Shown piece after piece: positions 1 to 9,398 of a stretch of 64,000 bases of DNA. Origin of the DNA: Balneola sp. (GTDB taxonomy: Bacteria; Bacteroidota; Rhodothermia; Balneolales; Balneolaceae); the NCBI GenBank assembly GCA_028284195.1, contig JANQSE010000004.1:54558-118557 (forward strand). The letters run 5' to 3'. The translations under genes and the position numbers were made by a program. The number at the start of each line of letters is the position of its first letter. Position 1 is the stretch's first letter. The notes below the pieces were generated by a model, which did not search any database, was not told the origin of the DNA, and saw nothing but the letters and a program-made list of their open reading frames with translations.

Positions 1-1176
1 CTGGTGGTATTTGCTCAAATTGGATTTGTTTATGGATTGGTTCACCATTGGATATCGAACAAGTGGGTGGCATTAATTATAAGTATTCTTACAAGTGCGG
101 TGCTTGTCTCATCCCTGGGGCGTATGGTTGGTACCAGCGGCGATTTTTTTGAAAATTACCTGATCTTTTTGGGTGTATCGCTCATTACTGTTATTGCTTA
201 TAGAAGTTATGGAGTACTTACTGTATGTACAGCTTGGTGGGTATTTATCATGATATATTCAATCACTCCATACTGGAATTCGCCAAGTATTGAAGTAGCC
301 TATGTTAGCTGGAGCCAGGCTTTTATTATAGCCGGCCCTTTAATTTATGGCTTGATTTCTTATAAGTACGGAGTACCCCTTTCTGAGATTGGAACATACG
401 TTCCCGAATACGAAGAACGAATGGCGCAGCACCTTAGGGTTGAACGTGAAATTGAAATTGCCCGTGAAAGCCAGTACAAATTAATGCCAGTTAAGCCTCC
501 CCAGGCAGATGGTTTGGATGTTCATGGTTTCTTTTTGCCGTCTTTCGAAGTGGGGGGCGATTACTTTGACTATGTACTCAGTTATAATGGGAACGGTTCT
601 CCTAAAGCATTAAATATGGTAGTGGTTGATGTTTCCGGCAAGGCAATGAGGGCAGCGATGCCTGCAATCTTTACCAGCGGCCTCATTCTTTCGAGATTAA
701 AAGAAGATTCTCCGGCTCAAATACTATCAGAAGTTGCAGAACCGATTTTTAGCAGAACGGATAAACGAACTTTTATTACTTGTGTAATAGCGCGCTATAA
801 CCTGGCTGATAAAACTCTTACAGTTTCGAATGCAGGGCACTGTAAACCTGTATTAAAGCGCAATGGAAAAGCAGATTTTATCCAAACTCCCGATCCGAAA
901 TTACCCTTAGGAGTAAAACCGGATGTAGAATATCAAAATTTAGAATTCAAGCTTAAGAAAGGTGACTTTTTCTTGTTATACTCTGATGGGTTACCTGAAG
1001 CTGCCAACGAAGAAGGTGAATGGTTTGGATTCGAAGAAGTTCCGGCTCTTGTGGAACGGATTGATACAGAAAACCTTTCTGCTAATGAAATAGCACAGGA
1101 AATAAAGCGAACGATACAAAAATTCAGTAATTACCAACTTGCTGATGATACCACTGTTATTTGTTTAAAAGTTTAA
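1..1176 (+). CDS. SpoIIE/RsbU-type membrane PP2C phosphatase, 5' partial
   Basis: The reading frame is open from the first base, so the gene almost certainly begins upstream of the window; the GTG at 4 is probably internal. About 130 residues of hydrophobic segments are followed by a short coiled linker (VPEYEERMAQHLRVEREIEIA) and a C-terminal SpoIIE/PP2C domain. Metal-binding motifs visible are GGDYFDY, VVDVSGKAMRA, YSDGLPEA and ADDTTVI. Such enzymes dephosphorylate anti-sigma-factor antagonists in partner-switching stress pathways; the substrate here is unknown. The linker and domain resemble the C-terminus of the 875-residue protein at 5549-8176, so the two are probably paralogues. hflK starts 22 bases downstream on the same strand. 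Confidence 0.85.
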   Translation: MVVFAQIGFVYGLVHHWISNKWVALIISILTSAVLVSSLGRMVGTSGDFFENYLIFLGVSLITVIAYRSYGVLTVCTAWWVFIMIYSITPYWNSPSIEVAYVSWSQAFIIAGPLIYGLISYKYGVPLSEIGTYVPEYEERMAQHLRVEREIEIARESQYKLMPVKPPQADGLDVHGFFLPSFEVGGDYFDYVLSYNGNGSPKALNMVVVDVSGKAMRAAMPAIFTSGLILSRLKEDSPAQILSEVAEPIFSRTDKRTFITCVIARYNLADKTLTVSNAGHCKPVLKRNGKADFIQTPDPKLPLGVKPDVEYQNLEFKLKKGDFFLLYSDGLPEAANEEGEWFGFEEVPALVERIDTENLSANEIAQEIKRTIQKFSNYQLADDTTVICLKV

Positions 1177-1198
1177 CTAAAAATTAAAGCCTAAGATT

Positions 1199-2206
1199 AT
1201 GGCTCAGCAAACAGACTTCTCATTCAACGTGCCGCCGGAGTTTGAGAAAATCACGCAAAATATTCGATCGATTGTTGTCGGTGTAATAGCGGTACTGGTA
1301 ATATTTTCATCTTTCTATACGGTAGAGACAGAAGAGGTGGGAATAATAACCCGGTTTGGAAAGTATATTTCTAAAGCACAGCCCGGATTAAATTTTAAGA
1401 TTCCGTTTATCGATAAAGTTCAATACGTGCCTGTCCGAAGACAGCTTAAGGATGAATTTGGTTACAGAACAACATCTGCCGGAGTGAACTCTACATACCG
1501 AAAAGCCGGATATGGTGGAGAATCACTAATGCTTACCGGAGATTTAAATCTTGCCGATGTAGAGTGGGTCGTTCAATATCGGATTGATGATCCATACAAT
1601 TACTTATTTAAGGTTCGGAATCCGGATGAAACGCTCAGAGATATTTCTGAGACAGCGATGAGACAGATTGTAGGAGACCGCACAGTGGATGAAGTGATCA
1701 CAATTGGCCGTGCTGAGGTAGCATCAGAAGCCGAATTGATAATCCAGAAAATTTGCGATGAATATGATTTGGGAATTAAAATCGAGCAATTAGTGCTTCA
1801 GGATGTAAACCCACCGGACCCTGTAAAGCCCTCTTTCAATGGGGTAAATCAGGCTCAGCAGCAGCGTGAAACACTTATCAACCAGGCAAGAGCTGAGTAC
1901 AACAGGGTGATACCAAGAGCTGCGGGGGAGGCAGAACAAACAATACAGCAGGCCGAAGGATACGCACTTAATCGTGTAAATACGTCTGAGGGTGAAGTGT
2001 CGCGATTCAATGATCTGTATTTGGAGTACATAAAAGCTCCTGAAGTAACCAAAACCAGAATTTTCCTGGAAACGATGGAAGATATTCTTCCGAAAATGGG
2101 TCAAAAAATCATTACGGATGACAAAGGAAACAGTGTGATCCCATTACTTCAACTCCAGATGAACGGAGCAAAAATCAGGAAAAACGATAATGGAGGGAAC
2201 CAATGA
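1199..2206 (+). CDS. hflK: FtsH protease modulator HflK
   Basis: SPFH/band-7 protein of 335 residues. One N-terminal membrane helix (about residues 24-44) is followed by the band-7 core (VETEEVGIITRFGKY, QPGLNFKIPF) and a long Ala/Gln/Glu-rich coiled-coil (QAQQQRETLINQARAEYNRV). HflK and HflC form a membrane complex that surrounds and modulates the FtsH AAA protease. The pairing with hflC, joined by an ATGA overlap at 2203-2206, fixes the identity. It lacks the long Gly-rich N-terminus of E. coli HflK, as is common outside Proteobacteria. Confidence 0.95.
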   Translation: MAQQTDFSFNVPPEFEKITQNIRSIVVGVIAVLVIFSSFYTVETEEVGIITRFGKYISKAQPGLNFKIPFIDKVQYVPVRRQLKDEFGYRTTSAGVNSTYRKAGYGGESLMLTGDLNLADVEWVVQYRIDDPYNYLFKVRNPDETLRDISETAMRQIVGDRTVDEVITIGRAEVASEAELIIQKICDEYDLGIKIEQLVLQDVNPPDPVKPSFNGVNQAQQQRETLINQARAEYNRVIPRAAGEAEQTIQQAEGYALNRVNTSEGEVSRFNDLYLEYIKAPEVTKTRIFLETMEDILPKMGQKIITDDKGNSVIPLLQLQMNGAKIRKNDNGGNQ

Positions 2207-3150
2207 AAAAGTTATCAGGAATAGCCCTGGCAGTAGTACTTGGAATTATAGCCGTAGTAGCTTCTCAGGCATTATATGTTGTAAGCGAAAAAGAACAAGT
2301 TATAATTACTCAGTTTGGTGAGCCAATTGGGGAAGCAATTACTGAACCGGGATTGCAGATTAAAGTTCCGTTTCTTCATAAGGCAAATTATTTTGAAAAA
2401 CGGTATTTGGAATGGGATGGAGATCCAAATCAGGTTCCAACCAAAGACAAAGTATTTATCTTTGTTGATACCTATGCCCGCTGGCAGATAACAGACCCGT
2501 TAAAGTATTTTCAAACATTAGGAGATGAGCAGGGAGCCCAGGCCCGGCTCGACGATATTCTTGACGGGGAAGCTCGAAATGCTGTTGCAGGCCATGATCT
2601 CGTAGAACTGATCAGAAGTACAAATAGGGAGCCGGTTCAGCAGGAAGACATAGCTGATATTGTGAATGATTCCCTCCAGGCAATAAATGTTGGTAGAGAT
2701 AAAATTCAGGAGCAAATACAACAACTGGCAAACGAAAGAGCCAAAGACCTGGGGATTGCAGTTTTGGACTTCCGTTTTAAGCGAATTAATTATGCTGAAG
2801 AAGTTCGCAGGACAGTATATGACCGGATGATTTCGGAGCGTAACCGAATTGCAGATAAATTCCGCTCGGAAGGGCAGGGAGAAGCTTCAAGAATTAATGG
2901 TGAGAAGGAACGCGAATTGTTAAGGATTCAATCTGAGGCTTTCCAGGAAGCGGAGACCATTCGTGGTAGAGCAGATGCGCGGGCTGCTGCAATTTACAAT
3001 GCGGCCTATAATAAAAACGCACAAGCCCGGGAGTTGTACGCATTCCTTAAGAGTATGGAAGCATATGGCAGAACCATTGACAGTGAAACCTCACTGATTA
3101 TTTCCACCGATAGCGAGTTTTATAAGTATCTGAATTCGATAGAGAATTAG
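2203..3150 (+). CDS. hflC: FtsH protease modulator HflC
   Basis: SPFH protein of 315 residues, partner of HflK. An N-terminal signal-anchor helix (about residues 5-26) precedes the band-7 domain (VVSEKEQVIITQFGEPIG, EPGLQIKVPF), then a helical stretch with FRSEGQGEASRINGEKE, which is characteristic of HflC. The start overlaps the hflK stop by four bases, indicating translational coupling and equal production of both subunits. The gene converges on nhaC with only 10 bases between the stops, and I see no clear hairpin terminator there. Confidence 0.95.
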   Translation: MKKLSGIALAVVLGIIAVVASQALYVVSEKEQVIITQFGEPIGEAITEPGLQIKVPFLHKANYFEKRYLEWDGDPNQVPTKDKVFIFVDTYARWQITDPLKYFQTLGDEQGAQARLDDILDGEARNAVAGHDLVELIRSTNREPVQQEDIADIVNDSLQAINVGRDKIQEQIQQLANERAKDLGIAVLDFRFKRINYAEEVRRTVYDRMISERNRIADKFRSEGQGEASRINGEKERELLRIQSEAFQEAETIRGRADARAAAIYNAAYNKNAQARELYAFLKSMEAYGRTIDSETSLIISTDSEFYKYLNSIEN

Positions 3151-3160
3151 TACGGGTTTT

Positions 3161-4618
3161 TCACTGAAGCTCTTTTTTAGCCTCTTTCAACATTCTGATC
3201 TTGATCTTAAACACCGCAAAAATGATAGTCATAAACGGGCTGATCAAATTGAAGAATGCAAAAGGCAAATAGGTAAATGTACTTACACCAAGTACTGTGG
3301 AATGATATGCTCCACACGTATTCCATGGGATCAATGCAGATGTTACGGTTCCGGAATCCTCTAGGGTACGGCTTAAATTTTCCGGTGCTAATCCTTTTTC
3401 TTTGTATATATCGGCATACATACGTCCCGGAACTACGATTGCAAGATATTGATCAGATGCTGTTAGGTTAAAGAAGATACATGTTCCTGCTGTGGTTGAT
3501 ACCAATGCGCCAGCTGAGTTAATACCACTGATAACACCTTCAGCTATGCGTTTAAGCATGCCGCTTCTTTCCATAACTCCGCCAAAGATCATTGCTGAAA
3601 GAATTAACCAAACAGTACCAAGCATACCAAACATCCCTCCCGAAGTCATCAGTTCATCTACAATACCATTACCTGTTGTTATGCTGATCTCTCCGTACAT
3701 GGAAGTCATAATGCCTACAAAACCTTTTTCCCAAACATTATCACCGAATTGTGCAACTTCCTGTACTAAATGTGGTTGAAAGATCAATGCAAATACAGCA
3801 CCCAAAAGAGCTCCTATGGTTATTGCCGGGATCGCGGGCATTTTTTTTGAAATTAGAATTACCATAATTATCGGAACAAGAAATAACCAAAAGTTTATGG
3901 TGTATTTGCTGTCTATCGCATCCAGTATAACTTGAGTTTCGGTAATTTCAGCAGAGCCACCTTTTACAAAACCTAAAACAAGAAAGATAACAAGGGCTAA
4001 AGAGATAGAAGGCACGGTGGTATATGCCATATATTTGATATGGGTAAACAGGTCGGTGCCGGCCATAGCAGGGGCAAGGTTGGTTGTATCAGAAAGCGGA
4101 GACATCTTGTCTCCGAAATAAGCACCGGATATTATAGCTCCTGCAATCATTCCAACAGGGAGCCCCAAAGCTTTGCCAATACCTACCAAAGCAATACCTA
4201 CCGTTGCTGAGGTGGTCCAAGATGAGCCTGTAGCAACAGAAACAATAGAACATACAATACAAGCAGCAACTAAAAAGATGGTAGGATTCAAAACCTGAAG
4301 TCCATAGTAGATCATTGCGGGCACAATACCGCTTAATAACCAGGTTCCTGCTAGTGTTCCTATCAAGAGTAAAATAATCATAGAAGACATTGCTGAACTT
4401 ATACTATCTACAATTCCCTGGCGGATTTCCGCCCATTTAATCCCAAGCCTTAATGCAACTAAAGAAGCAACTCCTGCTGAAAGCATCAATATTATTTGAT
4501 TTGATCCATCTAAAGACGCATCGCCATAGATCCTGACATTTATAAACAATGCAATTATCAAAAAAATGATTGGTATGAAGGACTGTAAAAGTGTAGGCTT
4601 TTCGTATTTATACGTCAT
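3161..4618 (-). CDS. nhaC: Na+/H+ antiporter, NhaC family
   Basis: A 485-residue polytopic membrane protein with 11-13 hydrophobic segments. The NhaC signature region SVATGSSWTTSATVGIA and GAYFGDKMSPLSDTTNLAPA is clear, as is the C-terminal half-repeat LEDSGTVTSALIPWNTCGA. The family exchanges Na+ for H+ across the inner membrane and supports pH and salt homeostasis, which would suit a marine or halophilic host. It is probably transcribed alone; the upstream neighbour on the same strand (NRDE protein) ends 67 bases away. Confidence 0.93.
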   Translation of the reverse strand: MTYKYEKPTLLQSFIPIIFLIIALFINVRIYGDASLDGSNQIILMLSAGVASLVALRLGIKWAEIRQGIVDSISSAMSSMIILLLIGTLAGTWLLSGIVPAMIYYGLQVLNPTIFLVAACIVCSIVSVATGSSWTTSATVGIALVGIGKALGLPVGMIAGAIISGAYFGDKMSPLSDTTNLAPAMAGTDLFTHIKYMAYTTVPSISLALVIFLVLGFVKGGSAEITETQVILDAIDSKYTINFWLFLVPIIMVILISKKMPAIPAITIGALLGAVFALIFQPHLVQEVAQFGDNVWEKGFVGIMTSMYGEISITTGNGIVDELMTSGGMFGMLGTVWLILSAMIFGGVMERSGMLKRIAEGVISGINSAGALVSTTAGTCIFFNLTASDQYLAIVVPGRMYADIYKEKGLAPENLSRTLEDSGTVTSALIPWNTCGAYHSTVLGVSTFTYLPFAFFNLISPFMTIIFAVFKIKIRMLKEAKKELQ

Positions 4619-4685
4619 AATGGGCTGCTAAGAGTTAAATCCTCAACGGAGTAAATAATAAAGTGGTGTGAATAAACGCTGTTTT

Positions 4686-5459
4686 TTAACTAAAAACCAG
4701 TTTAAAAGTATTCTCCTCAATAATTTTGCTGGAACCGACTGCGTATCTCCGTTCGGTAAACTCTGCCTTTCCATCATAATCTATCAGCAAGAGTGTGGAA
4801 CAGAGTGTGCCATAATTTTCTGTTTTAATGAATACGGAAGAAACTGCTTTTTCCCATTCATAAGGGACTCCGGTAGAAGGCAGTTCTTTATCCGGTGCTT
4901 TTTTGGGATTTAAAAGAAGCTCGAATAATTCTTCTTTTTCAAAGTTTTGACGCTCTGTAACAGTTTGCAGGTTGCTTTTTGCCGTATTGAGTTTCGGCCA
5001 TGGAGTATCCAGCAAGGCATTGCTAAGCCCGTGTATTCCAGGTTCAACTTCTGTTATTTGGTTGGTGTGGTTGGAATAATGAAAAAGAGAATCGCTTTCT
5101 CCTAGTAAAAGGTTAAACCCATTATAGGTTGCATCACTTGCCCTTATTTGCTTCAAATAATCATTTGCTGGTTGCCCGGATTTAAGAAAATCCAGCACCA
5201 AAGTACCTCTGGTGGGTGCGTTATCTCTTATATTTTTTGGATCCCGGTAATTAGTAAGTGCACCCCATTTCCCATGTTTAGAAATTCCCATCCATGTTCC
5301 ATTTGCTTTCAAGTCTTTTCCCGCAAGAATATGGCCTAAGCCTTCTTCGTGCCAAAACTGTGCTTTTCTTGTAGGACGTTTGTATGCTTCGTCCCGGTTT
5401 GCAGCTACTATCAACTTATATACGGGATGTGTTTTATAAGAAAAGGCGATTAAGCACAT
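4686..5459 (-). CDS. NRDE/TANGO2 family protein
   Basis: A 257-residue protein that starts MCLIAFSYKTHP and carries the family-defining ANRDEAYKRPT motif, then WMGISKHGKWGALTNYRDP, typical of the NRDE (TANGO2) family. The N-terminal Cys2 after Met is conserved and would be exposed if Met is removed, which recalls Ntn-hydrolases. The biochemical role is not settled; eukaryotic TANGO2 has been linked to lipid and heme trafficking. It is divergent from the SpoIIE phosphatase at 5549, with an 89-base intergenic region that must hold both promoters, though I could not identify a confident one. Confidence 0.9.
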   Translation of the reverse strand: MCLIAFSYKTHPVYKLIVAANRDEAYKRPTRKAQFWHEEGLGHILAGKDLKANGTWMGISKHGKWGALTNYRDPKNIRDNAPTRGTLVLDFLKSGQPANDYLKQIRASDATYNGFNLLLGESDSLFHYSNHTNQITEVEPGIHGLSNALLDTPWPKLNTAKSNLQTVTERQNFEKEELFELLLNPKKAPDKELPSTGVPYEWEKAVSSVFIKTENYGTLCSTLLLIDYDGKAEFTERRYAVGSSKIIEENTFKLVFS

Positions 5460-5548
5460 ACTTACTTAAATGATAAATTCGGTTTTATAAATCGGATGAA
5501 TCTAAGCATATTCCCGCAACCAAATCACGATTTTGCGTATAGCACCAA

Positions 5549-8176
5549 ATGTTTTTAGACTCAGAAAATCGCTTTAGGGAGATAGGGTTAATAGTAGCCG
5601 GGGTGGCAGGTATTTTTTGGTTCTACTTCAGTTATCAGAAGTTAGATCCGGTTGCGTCTCTTCAGAATGCGGCATCAAAAGAGCGTATCTTTGCAAAAAC
5701 AGATTCCACTCTGGATGTATGGCAAATGCTCCCACCTTCTCTTAAACAGAGAGCTAAAATGGAATCGTATCGTGGGTTGGCTGATTCAATTCAGAAAATA
5801 GATGGGATTGATGGCTTTTTCTCGGAGATAAAGAGTTCACAAAATAAACAGTTTCCAATCTTTTATTGGGATATCCAGAAGTACGAGCAAGAACAATTTT
5901 ATATAGATGGGGATTATGCTATACAGGCAAATGTTACTACATCAGGCGAGGTATTTTCTTTTTCGATTCGAGACAGAGTAATTAAGGAGTTCAAGCCTCA
6001 TAATATTAGGAATATGAATTATGTTTTTGGATTGGATTTTGAGAGTACATCACAAAAACTTGCATTAAGGGATTCTTTGATTTCCAAGCTTTTGGCGTTT
6101 CAATCTATGGAGTTCAATGACAACTCGGAGCTTGATGGTGTTCCGGATATGATTAAGCGGTTGGGCGGGTCTGAGAATTTAGATTTGCAAGATGTTTTCT
6201 CCTACAATGGAATATGGGAAAGTGCCGCCGAGCTTTTGGAAGACACCTATTGGAATCGTTTTGAATTCAGCAGAGATTCTATGGAGTTTAAAGAAGGAGA
6301 CGGCATTCGTTATGCGAGGCTGCATCTTACAGCTCAAAATTCCATTTTTGATTTTTATCCGACTTTGCAGCTAGATCTTTTACCTGCAGGTGGCGTTAGA
6401 GCTATAAGGCCGGGTATAAAAACTATGAATATTTCTCCTCAGCGTTTTTCAGATATTCTTGAACCTGTAGCTTTATTCTTTTTTCTATGCTTTGGAATTT
6501 GGTTAGTCTCCGTTTTTTATTTACGTATTAAAGCAAGAGCTATTGATACTCAACCTGCTTTTGTAATTGCTGTATTAGCCGGTTTTTTGCTTTCTGCATC
6601 ACAAGCACTCAACCGTTTTTCAGACATTGAATTCAATTTTGAATATTTCAAAAACATAAACTTGGCAGGGGAGTTTTTTGTTCTTGGTTTGGTGGGTGCG
6701 GTGGCAGCAGTAATTTTTTTCGTTCTTACTTCTGTAAGCGATTCTATTTCCAGGCAACACTGGCCCGAAAAATTGAAATCCTGGGATTTAGCAAGAAGAG
6801 GCTTCTTTAAAAACAAACCAATTGGCAGAACGTTAATTCTTGCTATATGTATGGCGGGAATTTCTGTTGGGATATGGACCATGCTGGTTCAAATAATTCC
6901 AGGTATCCATATTGATCCGGTTGTTCATTTAATGTCCACAGAATATGTTTTCCCTTCTGTTGCTGTAATTCTGCAGAATTTACTGGCAAGCATTTTATTG
7001 GTGACTGTGGTATTTATGATTTTAGGCAACCAGGCATATTCTTTAACCTCTCGAAAATGGCCAATTCCAATTCTTAGCGGCCTGTTGTTATCGGTTTTTC
7101 TTGACCCTTTCATATCAATTGATGTACATCCTTACAACTACTCGTTAATCATAAATTTTATAATGGGTGTTGTTATTGGGCTATTCTATATCCAATTTGG
7201 ATTTTTAACCATGGTACTTGGTTTATTTAGCATAGCAGGTATTTTTTCTACAAAAAACGGATGGGTGTTTTCTAATTCACCGGATGCTCTCACATTTTAT
7301 GTTTTTGCAGCAATCTTAGTGAGTATGGCAGCATTTGGTATTTACTTTATACGAACAGGCAGCGAAAAGAAAGACCTACCAGACTATGTGCCGGAATATA
7401 TAGAACAGCAAGCAAGGGGAGAGCGAATTAACCAGGAGCTGAAAATAGCTCGTATTGTTCAACAAACATTTTTGCCTTCCCGGGAAGTGCAGCTACCCGG
7501 AATTGATATTGCCGGCATTTGTGATCCTGCCCAGGAAACCGGCGGCGATTATTACGACATGATCTCAATTGGAAAGAATAGGACTGCCATTGCTATTGGT
7601 GATGTAAGTGGTAAAGGAATACAAGCGGCATTTTATATGACCTTTGTAAAAGGTGTACTGCATAGTTTAAGTGCATTGATACTTTCTCCATTGGAATTGC
7701 TGAACCAGTTAAACAGGCTTTTTAAAGAAAATGCCACCCGTGGAACATTTATAACCATGATTTATGGCATATTAGAAGCAGAAAAAAGAACATTTACTTT
7801 TGCAAGGGCAGGCCATAATCCTATGTTATTGGTGAAAGCAAATGGCGATGTTGAGTGGATTCAATCAAAAGGAGTTGGAATTGGAGTTGCAGAAAGTTCG
7901 ATGTTCGGGAGGGTAACAGAAGAAGTTGAGCTGAAATTGAAAGAAGGAGATGTTGCCGTTTTGTACACTGATGGTGTTACTGAGATGATGAACATCAGTA
8001 ATCAGTTTTATGGAGAAGATCGATTAGAGCGATTGGTAAAAGGTATTAGAAAAGGCACCTCAAGTAAGATTCTTGAAATAATAATAGGCGATGTATTGGA
8101 GTTTAAAGGTGTAGCAAAACAACACGATGATATGACAGTAGTTGTTATAAAAGCTGATTCGTCAGTAAACAAATAG
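5549..8176 (+). CDS. Large membrane SpoIIE/RsbU-type PP2C phosphatase
   Basis: An 875-residue protein. One N-terminal helix (about residues 10-27) precedes an extracytoplasmic region of about 270 residues, then about nine hydrophobic segments (roughly 300-600), then a linker (LPDYVPEYIEQQARGE) and a C-terminal SpoIIE/PP2C domain. Catalytic motifs GGDYYDM, IGDVSGKG, YTDGVTEM and HDDMTVVV are intact. The layout suggests a sensor that passes an envelope signal to a partner-switching anti-antisigma pathway; no STAS or RsbW-like partner lies nearby. It is followed at 15 and 7 bases by a thioredoxin and a DtxR-type regulator, a likely operon. Confidence 0.9.
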   Translation: MFLDSENRFREIGLIVAGVAGIFWFYFSYQKLDPVASLQNAASKERIFAKTDSTLDVWQMLPPSLKQRAKMESYRGLADSIQKIDGIDGFFSEIKSSQNKQFPIFYWDIQKYEQEQFYIDGDYAIQANVTTSGEVFSFSIRDRVIKEFKPHNIRNMNYVFGLDFESTSQKLALRDSLISKLLAFQSMEFNDNSELDGVPDMIKRLGGSENLDLQDVFSYNGIWESAAELLEDTYWNRFEFSRDSMEFKEGDGIRYARLHLTAQNSIFDFYPTLQLDLLPAGGVRAIRPGIKTMNISPQRFSDILEPVALFFFLCFGIWLVSVFYLRIKARAIDTQPAFVIAVLAGFLLSASQALNRFSDIEFNFEYFKNINLAGEFFVLGLVGAVAAVIFFVLTSVSDSISRQHWPEKLKSWDLARRGFFKNKPIGRTLILAICMAGISVGIWTMLVQIIPGIHIDPVVHLMSTEYVFPSVAVILQNLLASILLVTVVFMILGNQAYSLTSRKWPIPILSGLLLSVFLDPFISIDVHPYNYSLIINFIMGVVIGLFYIQFGFLTMVLGLFSIAGIFSTKNGWVFSNSPDALTFYVFAAILVSMAAFGIYFIRTGSEKKDLPDYVPEYIEQQARGERINQELKIARIVQQTFLPSREVQLPGIDIAGICDPAQETGGDYYDMISIGKNRTAIAIGDVSGKGIQAAFYMTFVKGVLHSLSALILSPLELLNQLNRLFKENATRGTFITMIYGILEAEKRTFTFARAGHNPMLLVKANGDVEWIQSKGVGIGVAESSMFGRVTEEVELKLKEGDVAVLYTDGVTEMMNISNQFYGEDRLERLVKGIRKGTSSKILEIIIGDVLEFKGVAKQHDDMTVVVIKADSSVNK

Positions 8177-8191
8177 TTTGTATATTTCCCC

Positions 8192-8704
8192 ATGAAAAAT
8201 TTAAGACTTGCTCTGCCTTTACTAATACTTTTCTTTTCTGCCAGTGCTTTGGCGCAAGAAACCACAATAAACTCAGGTGTGGAATGGCAGTCGTTGGAGG
8301 AAGCTCAAAAAAAAGCGAAAGAAACCGGCAAGAAAGTGCTCATTTTTGGGTATGCTGATTGGTGCACATATTGCCGAAAAATGAGGAAGGAGACATATCC
8401 AACCGAAAAAGTGAAAGAGTCGCTGGATGAAGGTTTTATTCCTGTTCAAATTAACGCTGAATCTGAAGAAGAAGTAGTGTTTAATGGAAAAAAATATAAA
8501 TCTTATGAGCTTGCAAGATATTTGAGGCTTAGCTCTTTTCCTACTCACTATTTTCTGGATTCGGAAGGAAAAATTATAGGGGCTCAACCCGGTTTTTTAC
8601 CAGCAGATGTTTTTTCTCCATTAATGGATTATGTTTCTGAAGATAAGTTTGGAAAAGTTCCGTTCCTTGAATATCTGGAGGGAAAGGGGATCGTAATCGA
8701 ATAA
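8192..8704 (+). CDS. Periplasmic thioredoxin-fold protein (CTYC)
   Basis: A 170-residue protein with a Sec signal peptide (MKNLRLALPLLILFFSASALAQ) and one thioredoxin domain. The active site is DWCTYCRKM, and the cis-proline loop is SSFPTHYF, so it is probably a redox-active thiol-disulfide protein of the DUF255/thioredoxin_7 type working in the envelope. It is related to the thioredoxin at 14500-14937 (same WxSxEEA opening and CxxCxKMRxExYP pattern). It sits 15 bases after the phosphatase gene and 7 bases before the DtxR-type regulator gene. Confidence 0.88.
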   Translation: MKNLRLALPLLILFFSASALAQETTINSGVEWQSLEEAQKKAKETGKKVLIFGYADWCTYCRKMRKETYPTEKVKESLDEGFIPVQINAESEEEVVFNGKKYKSYELARYLRLSSFPTHYFLDSEGKIIGAQPGFLPADVFSPLMDYVSEDKFGKVPFLEYLEGKGIVIE

Positions 8705-8711
8705 AATTGAT

Positions 8712-9374
8712 ATGACATTAAGCCTCAGCCAATCTGTAGAGGACTATCTGAAAGCCATTTATATATTGGAAACCGAAGGCGAAAGTGCGAGCACTAATAA
8801 TATTGCGGATGCACTTTCAGTTTCTTCAGCATCGGTAACTAATATGTTAAAGAAGCTTGCAAAGCTTAAATTAATCAACCACAAATCCTATCGGGGTGCT
8901 GAACTAACAAAGGCTGGCGAAAAAATTGCACTCGAAATCATTCGCCACCATCGTTTACTGGAGCTATACCTTAAAGAAGTGATGGGCTATTCCTGGGATG
9001 AAGTGCACGAGGAAGCAGAAAAGCTGGAACACCATATTTCGGAGCAGTTCGAAGATAAGATTGCTGAGCTACTGAATGATCCTACTCATGACCCTCACGG
9101 CGATCCCATTCCTTCTAAAGATGGAGTAGTACCCAAAATGGCGTCACTAGCAATCACAGATGCAAAAGAGAACCAGCCGTATTTAATAGGCCGTGTTAAA
9201 GATCAAGACCCTGAATTACTCCGGTACCTCGAAAAAAATGGAATTATCCCCGGAGTAAAACTCACAGTTTTGGAAAAAACCCCATTCGACGGCCCGGTAA
9301 AAATAAAGCTTGAGGATAAAGAAACCACCATTGGCAACTCTGTAGCCAAAGACGTTTTTTTGGTGGAAGTATAG
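8712..9374 (+). CDS. DtxR/MntR-family metal-dependent repressor
   Basis: A 220-residue regulator with an N-terminal winged helix (residues 1-62), dimerisation/metal domain (65-140) and a C-terminal FeoA/SH3-like domain (about 145-220). The ligand set leans towards MntR: Asp11 (Met10 in DtxR, Asp8 in B. subtilis MntR), His80, Glu103, Glu106 and His107. The position of MntR Glu11 is Lys14, so the binuclear Mn site is not fully kept. It should bind inverted-repeat operators when loaded with Fe or Mn; a candidate operator lies at 12216-12235 before the TonB receptor. The stop codon is one base from a 23-bp inverted repeat. Confidence 0.92.
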   Translation: MTLSLSQSVEDYLKAIYILETEGESASTNNIADALSVSSASVTNMLKKLAKLKLINHKSYRGAELTKAGEKIALEIIRHHRLLELYLKEVMGYSWDEVHEEAEKLEHHISEQFEDKIAELLNDPTHDPHGDPIPSKDGVVPKMASLAITDAKENQPYLIGRVKDQDPELLRYLEKNGIIPGVKLTVLEKTPFDGPVKIKLEDKETTIGNSVAKDVFLVEV

Positions 9375-9375
9375 A

Positions 9376-9398
9376 TCCTAAAGATATCCTGATCATCA
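9376..9398 (+). repeat. 23-bp inverted repeat, left copy
   Basis: These 23 bases are the exact reverse complement of 12043-12065. The left copy begins two bases after the dtxR stop codon. The pair brackets a 2.69 kb segment carrying a lipoprotein gene and a 5'-nucleotidase gene and lies exactly at the point where the permease relic is split. Confidence 0.9.
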
